A stretch of 10,163 nt of DNA from DTDR01 sp964505415. Lineage in GTDB: Bacteria; Hydrothermota; Tepidihabitantia; Tepidihabitantales; DTDR01. Positions 1 to 5,943 of this stretch are shown here, in pieces. Both the position numbers and the translations under genes were made by a program. Positions within the stretch are counted from its first letter, which is position 1. Every line of letters starts with the position of its first letter. The notes below the pieces were generated by a model that was given only the letters and a program-made list of their open reading frames with translations, ran no database searches and was not told the origin of the DNA. The stretch spans positions 1 to 10,163 of the forward strand of contig CAZDHW010000027.1 in NCBI GenBank assembly GCA_964505415.1, written 5' to 3'.

Positions 1-26
1 TTTATAATAAAAAGCTAAAAAAGGGT

Positions 27-1079
27 TCAAAAATAATTAAGATTAGATAAATCTTTTTCAATAATTAGGGAGGTATTTTTTGCCCCATCAATAAGAAATT
101 TATTATAAGTATTTTCATTCATTATTAATAATTTTTCGTAAAGGTTATTCTTGTCAAAATTTTTAAACTCATCAATCAAGAGGCAGGCGTTATAATTTTT
201 GGCAATCTCATAATTTTCTTTTGCGTAAGAGCCGATAAAGGGGGTTAAAACAAAAAGGGGTAAAGAAAGACCCAATGCCCAATTTACTCTTTCGTGGGAA
301 GCAGCGATAAAAAAATCAATATCGATAAAAATCTCACTAAATTTTTTTATTTCCGCTTCCCAATTATAAATTTTTATAAGATTTATACCGTAAGGAAAAA
401 GTTTTCTTTCAAAATAGGAATAATATCTTGGAAAAGAGAAAAGATAGAGTTTGATATTATTTTCTAAAAGAATTTTACCATATTTTATAATTTTTTTTAT
501 ATGAGGTTTCGGATAGGCACCAGAAAGGAAGATAGCACAACTTAACCTTTTTTTATCTTTTAATCTTTTAATCCTTTCTTTAAAGGCAGTTTCTTTTAAA
601 TCGGCTAATTCTTTTTCCACAAAAAGATTAGTAATTATAATATTTTCTTCTTTTATCCCATAACTTTTTGCCTTTTCTTTGGTAATCTCTAAGGGAACAA
701 AGATTTTTTTTGCTTTACAAAAAGCTTCTTTCGGAAAGGCAATCTCACCGTGAAGATAATAGATATTTTTATCACTTAATATCTTGGCTAAAAGGGGATG
801 GGAGACAATGATTAAGGTTTCTTCCTTTGGTAAAAATTTTTCTATCTCTTTTCTTATCTCTCTAATAAAAAAATTGGGAATTTTTCCTTTTTCTCTTAAT
901 TTATTATAAAAAAGTAAATATTTTGGTGAATTTCTATAAATCAAATTTAAAAATCTTATGCTCGGCAGGTTTAGGGGTATTTCATAATAATAATAAGGGA
1001 TGTTTAATTCTTTTTTTAAAAGGTTTAAATAATTAGGATGTCCTCGCCCAATTGGCAATTGGAGAAGAAAAAGAGACAT
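27..1079 (-). CDS. putative GT-B-fold glycosyltransferase
   Basis: A 350-residue protein with no evident signal peptide or membrane segment, so probably cytoplasmic or peripheral to the inner membrane. The N-terminus reads LQLPIGRGHPNYL (residues 6-18). The GRGH at 11-14 resembles the glycine-rich loop after the first strand of GT-B enzymes such as MurG and diacylglycerol glycosyltransferases. Around 265-302 the segment ASHERVNWALGLSLP, followed by an L-P-rich strand and a later A-x-x-N, resembles the donor-sugar pocket of that fold. The likely role is transfer of a sugar to an envelope lipid or glycan, but neither donor nor acceptor can be read. The ATG at 1079 was chosen because it lies just before the first predicted strand. 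The reading frame continues upstream to a GTG at 1112, but that lies inside the tRNA. There is no Shine-Dalgarno; eight T precede the ATG directly. It probably shares the tRNA promoter. The family call rests on motif resemblance only. Confidence 0.6.
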   Translation of the reverse strand: MSLFLLQLPIGRGHPNYLNLLKKELNIPYYYYEIPLNLPSIRFLNLIYRNSPKYLLFYNKLREKGKIPNFFIREIRKEIEKFLPKEETLIIVSHPLLAKILSDKNIYYLHGEIAFPKEAFCKAKKIFVPLEITKEKAKSYGIKEENIIITNLFVEKELADLKETAFKERIKRLKDKKRLSCAIFLSGAYPKPHIKKIIKYGKILLENNIKLYLFSFPRYYSYFERKLFPYGINLIKIYNWEAEIKKFSEIFIDIDFFIAASHERVNWALGLSLPLFVLTPFIGSYAKENYEIAKNYNACLLIDEFKNFDKNNLYEKLLIMNENTYNKFLIDGAKNTSLIIEKDLSNLNYF

Positions 1080-1087
1080 AAAAAAAA

Positions 1088-1161
1088 TAGCGGGGGTGGG
1101 ATTTGAACCCACGACCTTGAGGTTATGAGCCTCACGAGCTACCAGGCTGCTCCACCCCGCA
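1088..1161 (-). tRNA. initiator tRNA-fMet (anticodon CAT)
   Basis: The minus strand folds into a complete 74-nt cloverleaf ending at discriminator A73; CCA is not encoded. The anticodon CAT lies at 1125-1127 in the loop CTCATAA. The D arm GAGC/GCTC with AGCCTGGTA, and the T loop TTCAAAT, closely match the bacterial initiator, including A11-U24. Positions 1 and 72 are T and T, so the top of the acceptor stem is unpaired, as expected for formylation, although the usual bacterial combination is C1/A72. The anticodon stem is TGAGG/CCTCA, giving A29-U41, G30-C40 and G31-C39 instead of the canonical three G-C pairs. It is the first gene after a strong promoter and is followed by eight T and then the ATG of the glycosyltransferase gene. 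Confidence 0.96.
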
Positions 1162-1171
1162 GTTTATATAT

Positions 1172-1199
1172 AATATAGCAAAAATTTTTGAAATGTCAA
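1172..1199 (-). promoter_or_regulatory. sigma70-type promoter for tRNA-fMet
   Basis: On the minus strand, a perfect -35 TTGACA (1194-1199) is followed by a 16-bp spacer and a -10 TATATT (1172-1177). The spacer ends in TGC, giving an extended -10. The start point would fall about 7 nt downstream, near 1165, so the primary transcript would have only a few nucleotides before the mature tRNA 5' end at 1161. This is the best promoter in the window and would also serve the downstream glycosyltransferase gene. Confidence 0.8.
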
Positions 1200-1253
1200 C
1201 ATCTGGAACTAACTTTCAGAAATTGTAATATTCAAATTTTTATAAATATAATT

Positions 1254-1278
1254 TAAATTATTGAAATTCAATAATTTA
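1254..1278. repeat. perfect 12-bp-arm palindrome, one central base
   Basis: Arm TAAATTATTGAA (1254-1265) is followed by A at 1266 and then its exact reverse complement (1267-1278). All 12 pairs match. The GA and TC at the centre are the only non-A/T bases of the arms. It could be a dimeric regulator's operator or a cruciform/hairpin. It is not followed by a T-run on either strand, which makes a terminator unlikely. AT-rich sequence produces palindromes by chance more often than balanced sequence does. Confidence 0.6.
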
Positions 1279-1292
1279 CAAAAAATTTAAAC

Positions 1293-1307
1293 TTTCCTAT
1301 TAGGAAA
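1293..1307. repeat. 15-bp palindrome TTTCCTA-T-TAGGAAA
   Basis: Perfect 7-bp arms lie around a single T at 1300, and the sequence is followed on the plus strand by C and six T. The hairpin would need part of the arms as its loop, so as a terminator it is weak. As a dyad it has the size of an operator half-site pair. It lies 15 bp after the 25-bp palindrome. Confidence 0.45.
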
Positions 1308-1332
1308 CTTTTTTAAATCTTAAAATTTTTAA

Positions 1333-1349
1333 TAAATTATTGTAATTTA
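1333..1349. repeat. 7-bp-arm palindrome related to 1254-1278
   Basis: TAAATTA (1333-1339), TTG, TAATTTA (1343-1349). Its first ten bases, TAAATTATTG, are identical to the first ten of the palindrome at 1254, and its last seven, TAATTTA, match that palindrome's last seven except for the leading T/A position. The two sites begin 79 bp apart. They look like long and short versions of one dyad element, but low complexity lowers confidence. Confidence 0.35.
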
Positions 1350-1379
1350 ATTATTTAGATAAATTTTAAATAAATCATA

Positions 1380-1400
1380 GGGAGCAGTCCCCTGGGTGCC
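1380..1400. other. GC-rich island with small dyad upstream of plus promoter
   Basis: A 21-bp GC-rich block stands out within otherwise nearly pure A/T sequence. It contains GGGA (1380-1383), loop GCAG, TCCC (1388-1391), then CTGGGTGCC, and is followed by TTTATTTTT. It lies just upstream of the proposed -35 of the aminopeptidase promoter, where an activator or repressor site could be. A weak terminator is the other reading, but no rightward transcript ends here. I do not recognise a known riboswitch. Confidence 0.35.
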
Positions 1401-1407
1401 TTTATTT

Positions 1408-1435
1408 TTGACTTTTTAAATCTCTTTATTAAAAT
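1408..1435 (+). promoter_or_regulatory. probable promoter of the aminopeptidase unit, leaderless type
   Basis: TTGACT (1408-1413), a 16-bp spacer and TAAAAT (1430-1435) each match the sigma70 consensus at five of six positions. A start 7 nt after the -10 would be exactly the A of the ATG at 1442, and there is no Shine-Dalgarno between. This predicts a leaderless mRNA. AT-rich DNA gives many -10 look-alikes, so the call is moderate. Confidence 0.5.
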
Positions 1436-1441
1436 ATTTTT

Positions 1442-3277
1442 ATGATTCTTCTTATTTTTTCCCTTTTTAACCAACATTTTGATGGGAAATTTTTAAGAGG
1501 TGAAATTGTTAGGCTGGCTGATTCTTCTTATTACTATGATATTAAAAAATATTCCTTCTTTATTTTATTACCAATGGATAATAGCTATTTTTCTTGTAAG
1601 GAAGTTATCACCTTAAAAACTAATATCGAAACCGATACTTTAAGTTTCCATTTTGTAAATCTTGTTTGTGATTCGGTGAAATTAGAAAATAGGAATCAGC
1701 ATTTTAGCCAAGAAAATGGTTATTTAAAAATTCAACTTGACCGTTCTTTAATGCCCAATGAAGAGGTTGATTTAATAGTTTATTATCATCGGGAAAGTAA
1801 TACTCCCAATTTAGGATTTTATTTTTATCGTAAAAGTGGCAATACTTTACACGATATTGCTTATACCTCCACTGAACCTTACGATTCAAGATATTGGTTT
1901 GCCTGTTTTGACGAACCGTGGGAGAAAGCCGAAAGGGGAGTTCTTTTTGCTATCACCTGTCCGGATAGTTATTTTGCTTGTGCCAATGGTCTTCTTGATA
2001 GTATTAAAGAAAATAATAATTTTAAAACCTATTATTGGTCACATAATTATCCAATCTCAACTTATTTAATCCATTTTGCCTGTTCGAAATACGCAACTTT
2101 TTCCCATTGGTATCATCATTCACCAACCGATTCTTTTGAGATAAAATATTTTATCTGGCCCGAAGATTCCTCAAGAGCAATAAACTCCTTTAGAAATGTG
2201 CCATCAATGATTCAATTCTTTTCTGATACTTCCCTTTATGGAAGATTTCCTTTTGAAAAGTATGGTATGGATGCGGTTTATCCTTTTATGTGGGGTGGTA
2301 TGGAGCATCAGACAATGACCACTATCCATCGTTCTTGGGTAACTTCCGGAAGTGAAGGCGGAATTGCCCACGAACTTGCCCACCAATGGTGGGGAGATAT
2401 GGTTACCTGTTTTACTTTTGCCGATATCTGGTTAAATGAAGGTTTTGCTACTTATTCCGATGCCTTATATTTAGGTTTTGTCAATGGTATTAATTATTTT
2501 AAAAATCTAATGAATCAAAGAGCTCAATATTATTTCCAGGAAGATGCTGCTTATCGCCGACCACTATATAATCCACCTTTAGAGCATCTTTTTGATTATG
2601 GTCATACCTATTGTAAAGGAAGTTGGATTTTACATATGTTGAGATATCTAATGGGTGATACCAGTTTTACCCAAAGGGGAATATTTTTTAGAGGTTTGAG
2701 GGTTTATCGGGATAGTTTTGCTTACAAAAATGCTAATACGGAAGATTTAAAAAGGATATTAATAAGGGTTAGTGGTCTTGATTTGGAAAGATTTTTTGAC
2801 CAATGGATTTATCAAGCCGGCTATCCCAATTATACTATTTATTATTCTTACCGAGGAAATGAAGTTAATATTACGGTTAGTCAAAATAATGGTGCTAATG
2901 CTCCAGAAACTTTTGTGATGCCGATAAGTTTCAAATTTATTTTTACTAACGGAGAGACAACTATTACCGTTATCAATGATACCAATCCTCAAAATTATAC
3001 TTTCTCTTTAGAAGCCCAACCAATCAATATTTTCTTTGACCCAGAAAATTGGCTTTTAAAAAAATTTCAACTCGTTTCTTTAGCCGAAGAGGATTACAAA
3101 AAATTGAAATCTTTTAATAATCTTAGCCTCTTTCTTTCAAAAGAAAAAATATCTCCTGAGTGGGAGATTTATCAATTGACTGGGGAAAAAGTGAAAAGAA
3201 ACAATTTGAAGAAAGGGATATATTTTCTAAAAATAAAGGGAATGAGAAATTATAAGAAAATAATTATTGTCAATTAA
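1442..3277 (+). CDS. secreted M1-family zinc aminopeptidase with C-terminal sorting module
   Basis: A 611-residue peptidase M1 that would remove N-terminal amino acids from peptides outside the cytoplasm. Residues 144-163 hold the conserved N-terminal-domain block TEPYDSRYWFACFDEPWEKA. The exopeptidase motif is GGMEH (285-289, a form of GAMEN). The zinc site is HELAH (310-314) plus E333 in WLNEGF, fitting HEXXH-X18-E, and Y390 in YCKGSW is the probable transition-state tyrosine. The catalytic set is complete. The N-terminus MILLIFSLF is hydrophobic but short and without basic residues, so it is an atypical signal peptide. In-frame TAA at 1430 rules out a start further upstream with ATG. Residues 573-611 (EIYQLTGEKV, then KKGIYFLKIKG and KIIIVN) resemble the type IX sorting domain, implying export across the outer membrane. 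First gene of the rightward unit; the next gene starts inside its stop. Confidence 0.93.
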   Translation: MILLIFSLFNQHFDGKFLRGEIVRLADSSYYYDIKKYSFFILLPMDNSYFSCKEVITLKTNIETDTLSFHFVNLVCDSVKLENRNQHFSQENGYLKIQLDRSLMPNEEVDLIVYYHRESNTPNLGFYFYRKSGNTLHDIAYTSTEPYDSRYWFACFDEPWEKAERGVLFAITCPDSYFACANGLLDSIKENNNFKTYYWSHNYPISTYLIHFACSKYATFSHWYHHSPTDSFEIKYFIWPEDSSRAINSFRNVPSMIQFFSDTSLYGRFPFEKYGMDAVYPFMWGGMEHQTMTTIHRSWVTSGSEGGIAHELAHQWWGDMVTCFTFADIWLNEGFATYSDALYLGFVNGINYFKNLMNQRAQYYFQEDAAYRRPLYNPPLEHLFDYGHTYCKGSWILHMLRYLMGDTSFTQRGIFFRGLRVYRDSFAYKNANTEDLKRILIRVSGLDLERFFDQWIYQAGYPNYTIYYSYRGNEVNITVSQNNGANAPETFVMPISFKFIFTNGETTITVINDTNPQNYTFSLEAQPINIFFDPENWLLKKFQLVSLAEEDYKKLKSFNNLSLFLSKEKISPEWEIYQLTGEKVKRNNLKKGIYFLKIKGMRNYKKIIIVN

Positions 3278-5115
3278 TGATAATCTTTTTCCTTTTTAGC
3301 TATTTTGTAACCGAAGGAAAAGAAAAGATAAAGGCAATCAATTTTTATCACGATAATAAATTGGTTAAACGGATAGAAAAGGAATTTTATGGTTATGAAG
3401 AAGACCAAGGAGGCAATCTCTATCTTATTGGCGAAAAAGAGATTTTGGTGTTAGATAAAAAAGGTAAAGAAATTGGCAAGATTAAAGATGAGGGTGGATT
3501 AGCGATAAGTAGCAGGGGAAGATATCAAATAGTTTATGATGATAAAAGTTTAAGAATTTATAAAGATTTATTGTTTTTTTATCAAATCCCTTTAAAAGAA
3601 AAATCTTTAAGAAAAATCATCTTTTCTCCTGATGAAAAATACCTTGCCCTTTTATTTAAAAACTCTTTTCTCTTTTTCTCTTTGGAAGATAAAATTTTTT
3701 TATTTAGGAAAGATTTTTCTTTGCCATTAATCTTTGGCAAAATTTTTGATACCCTAATTGTTTTGGTAAGTGAGGAGCGTGATAAATTTTATTTTGAAAC
3801 CTATCTTTTTGATTATTCGGGAAATTTGTTAAAGAAATTTATAAATTACTATCAAAAACCTGATGAGCTGGTTTTAGATATCGAGATTGAAAGCGATAAA
3901 ATTTTTGCTAAAACTTATTTTCATAGGTACCAAATTGATAATCCTTTAAAAAATTCCTTTAAAGAAATTTTTTTAAATAAATTTTTGGCAGATACCATTC
4001 CTTGGCCCTTACCACCAACCGATTCCCTTCAACCATTAGGAAACAATTGGGGAGAGTATCAGAATTATGGCGGTTCTCCTTATTTTCATCCGGGGATAGA
4101 TATTTTAACTCCCCAAAGACAAGGTGTGCCCGTCTATGCGGTAAAAGACGGCTGGGTAAAGGCTTGGCTTACTATCCAAGCAAGATATCATTGGCGATTA
4201 GCAATTGCCGACTCTTCTTTAGAATATCCTGATTCTTGCGAAGGTTTTTTATACGCCCATATAGATTCGGCTCGGTATCATAAACAGGTTGGTGATTATG
4301 TTCAAAAAGGTGAATTGATTGGTTATTTAGTTCCTTGGCCAGTTAATGGTTTTGACCATATTCATTTTGCGAAAATAAAAGATGAAGGTTATACTTGGCC
4401 AAGAGCTGATTGGGCTTTTGTTTTTAATCCATTAATTTTATTAAGACCAAATACTGATACCATTCCACCAAAATTTGAGTATGCCCGACCTAGCCAATAT
4501 TTTGCCTTTTGTCTAAATAATACTTCTAATTATCTCAATCCCGATAGTTTATACGGTGATGTTGATATTATTTGTAAAGTCTACGATAAATTTGGTGTTT
4601 CTACTGGTGATACTGTTTGGGATAGGTTAATTCCCTTAAAGATTGAATACGAAATTATCGGTGAATATGAAACCTTAGAAAAAACCCTTTCTTTCTCTTT
4701 TTCCGGGCGATTACCAAGCGACCAGCTTATTAATGTTGTCTATAAACAAGATAACATCTGTCGTTCGCGCGGTGATTATAATTATCGGGATTATTATTTT
4801 ATTATTACAAATACTGATGGTGATAGTTTAATTGAAAGTAGCGATATCAATTACTGTTGGCCGACAAGAAATTTTCCTAACGGCCGATATTTGATAAAAG
4901 TTTATGCGTACGATGCTTCTAATAATTGTTCCGTTTGCAGCATGTTTGTTCGGGTAATTAATCCCAGTGGAATTGCAGAAAAAAATAAGAAAAAAATTAT
5001 AAAAGATAAAAAGGAGATTTACTCAATAAATGGTCAGAAAATAAAAGTAATGAAAAAAGGAGTTTATTTTATTTTGGAAGAAAAGAAATATAAAAAAGTT
5101 TGGAAATACAAATAA
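3277..5115 (+). CDS. exported propeller-like plus M23 metallopeptidase protein
   Basis: A 612-residue protein. Residues 1-11 (MIIFFLFSYFV) are a short hydrophobic export signal lacking basic residues. Residues about 20-230 contain repeated strands of beta-propeller style (GNLYLIGEKEILVLDKKGKE, FSPDEKYLALLF). Residues about 255-375 form a LytM/M23 domain: HPGID with H271 and D275, LYAH with H328, and HIH with H361 and H363, which is the full zinc and catalytic set. M23 enzymes usually cut peptide cross-links of peptidoglycan or glycine-rich peptides; which applies here is unknown. A beta-rich region without a recognised family covers 380-560. The end (564-612) has a lysine-rich linker, then IYSINGQKI and KKGVYFILEEKKY, a sorting-module pattern. 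The ATG overlaps the aminopeptidase stop (TAATG), indicating translational coupling, and no separate ribosome site is needed. Confidence 0.88.
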   Translation: MIIFFLFSYFVTEGKEKIKAINFYHDNKLVKRIEKEFYGYEEDQGGNLYLIGEKEILVLDKKGKEIGKIKDEGGLAISSRGRYQIVYDDKSLRIYKDLLFFYQIPLKEKSLRKIIFSPDEKYLALLFKNSFLFFSLEDKIFLFRKDFSLPLIFGKIFDTLIVLVSEERDKFYFETYLFDYSGNLLKKFINYYQKPDELVLDIEIESDKIFAKTYFHRYQIDNPLKNSFKEIFLNKFLADTIPWPLPPTDSLQPLGNNWGEYQNYGGSPYFHPGIDILTPQRQGVPVYAVKDGWVKAWLTIQARYHWRLAIADSSLEYPDSCEGFLYAHIDSARYHKQVGDYVQKGELIGYLVPWPVNGFDHIHFAKIKDEGYTWPRADWAFVFNPLILLRPNTDTIPPKFEYARPSQYFAFCLNNTSNYLNPDSLYGDVDIICKVYDKFGVSTGDTVWDRLIPLKIEYEIIGEYETLEKTLSFSFSGRLPSDQLINVVYKQDNICRSRGDYNYRDYYFIITNTDGDSLIESSDINYCWPTRNFPNGRYLIKVYAYDASNNCSVCSMFVRVINPSGIAEKNKKKIIKDKKEIYSINGQKIKVMKKGVYFILEEKKYKKVWKYK

Positions 5116-5117
5116 AA

Positions 5118-5819
5118 ATGGATTCCGAGTTTCTTTATCTTTCACCAACTAAACTTGCTCTTTTTCAAGAATGTCCTTTTTGTTTTTGGTTAGCCGAAAA
5201 AGAAAAGATTGAGCGACCAAGAGGTCCGGTATCTACTTTACCCCAAAGTATTGATAAATTGATTAAAAACTATTTTGATTATTATCGTAGTAGAGGAGAA
5301 TTGCCGCCGGAAATAGCGGGAAAAGTTAAAGGCAAACTAATCGCGCAAGAAATTTTGAATGATTGGCGGAAAAATAATAAAAATAGCAAACCCCAATATT
5401 TTGATAAAGAAACTAATGCCTTTCTTTTTGGTGCCCTTGATGAATGTTTAATTGTTGATGATAAATATTATATTCCGGTGGATTATAAAACTTATGGTTA
5501 TAATTTAAAAGAAGATTCTTCTTATTATTATCAACTTCAGCTTGATTGCTATACTTTAATGCTGGAAGGGGAAGGTCTAGCCCATTTAAATATTGCCTAT
5601 CTTATTTATTATATTCCCGAAAAAATTGAAGAAAATAATTTAATAAGATTTAAGACTGAAATCCGAGAAGTTAAAACTGACTCCAAAAGGGCTAAAGAGA
5701 TTTTTCTAAAAGCAATTGAAATTTTGAGAAATCCAAATCCACCGGCTCCTTCCGGAGAATGTAAATTTTGTTATTGGCGAAAAGAATCAAAAGAGAAAAT
5801 TGAAAAAAGTATTTTTTGA
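5118..5819 (+). CDS. PD-(D/E)XK nuclease, RecB/Cas4-like, with two CxxC pairs
   Basis: A 233-residue cytoplasmic protein with no signal peptide. The start LSPTKLALFQECPFCFW (8-24) matches the opening helix of RecB-family nuclease domains. The active site is visible: D108 in GALDE, then D122-Y-K124 in PVDYKT, then the helix motif Q141-x3-Y145 (QLDCY). Cysteines C19/C22 and C215/C218 form two CxxC pairs at either end, well placed to bind an Fe-S cluster or zinc as in Cas4 and AddB, though those have one N-terminal and three C-terminal cysteines. It should cut or resect DNA; the partner is unknown. The ATG at 5118 follows the M23 stop by 2 nt; a TTG at 5100, overlapping that gene, is the alternative start. 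No helicase, cas1, cas2 or CRISPR array lies beside it. The frame closes with TGA five bases before the assembly gap, so its right-hand neighbour is unseen. Confidence 0.85.
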   Translation: MDSEFLYLSPTKLALFQECPFCFWLAEKEKIERPRGPVSTLPQSIDKLIKNYFDYYRSRGELPPEIAGKVKGKLIAQEILNDWRKNNKNSKPQYFDKETNAFLFGALDECLIVDDKYYIPVDYKTYGYNLKEDSSYYYQLQLDCYTLMLEGEGLAHLNIAYLIYYIPEKIEENNLIRFKTEIREVKTDSKRAKEIFLKAIEILRNPNPPAPSGECKFCYWRKESKEKIEKSIF

Positions 5820-5824
5820 TGATA

Positions 5825-5924
5825 NNNNNNNNNNNNNNNNNNNNNNNNNNNNNNNNNNNNNNNNNNNNNNNNNNNNNNNNNNNNNNNNNNNNNNNNNNNN
5901 NNNNNNNNNNNNNNNNNNNNNNNN
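5825..5924. other. assembly gap, 100 N
   Basis: Exactly 100 undetermined bases, the conventional placeholder for a gap of unknown size. The true distance, and any gene, terminator or promoter between the nuclease and the propeller gene, cannot be known from this window. Confidence 0.99.
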
Positions 5925-5943
5925 TTAGAATTAAAAAAAGAAA

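Larger units (their letters stand above)
1162..1441. other. divergent intergenic region, very AT-rich
   Basis: These 280 bp separate the leftward tRNA unit from the rightward peptidase genes. They hold no credible ORF. The visible contents are the minus-strand promoter (1172-1199), palindromes at 1254-1278, 1293-1307 and 1333-1349, a 9-bp inverted repeat (TTAAAATTT at 1320-1328, its complement at 1361-1369), a GC-rich island at 1380-1400 and a plus-strand promoter at 1408-1435. Because both flanking units point outward, no terminator is expected here, and control sites for either side are plausible. Confidence 0.75.

Noticed and set aside
1080..1112. N-terminal extension of the glycosyltransferase frame to a GTG at 1112
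   Set aside because: The extra 11 residues are translated from the T arm and acceptor stem of the tRNA; the ATG at 1079 is sufficient and precedes the conserved N-terminal motif.
1293..1316. Rho-independent terminator (palindrome followed by six T)
   Set aside because: The stem would be at most five pairs after making a loop, is A/T-rich, and no rightward transcript is known to end in this divergent spacer.
2279..2310. Defective exopeptidase motif in the aminopeptidase (GGMEH instead of GAMEN)
   Set aside because: The glutamate is retained and the substitution is, to my knowledge, a familiar form in secreted M1 enzymes, so loss of activity is not implied.
4002..4232. Small plus-strand frame within the M23 gene
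   Set aside because: It lies wholly inside the conserved M23 coding region in another frame and has no recognisable features or start signal.
5118..5819. Cas4 of a CRISPR adaptation module
   Set aside because: No repeat array, cas1 or cas2 is present, and the cysteine layout is two plus two and not one plus three; only superfamily membership is supported.
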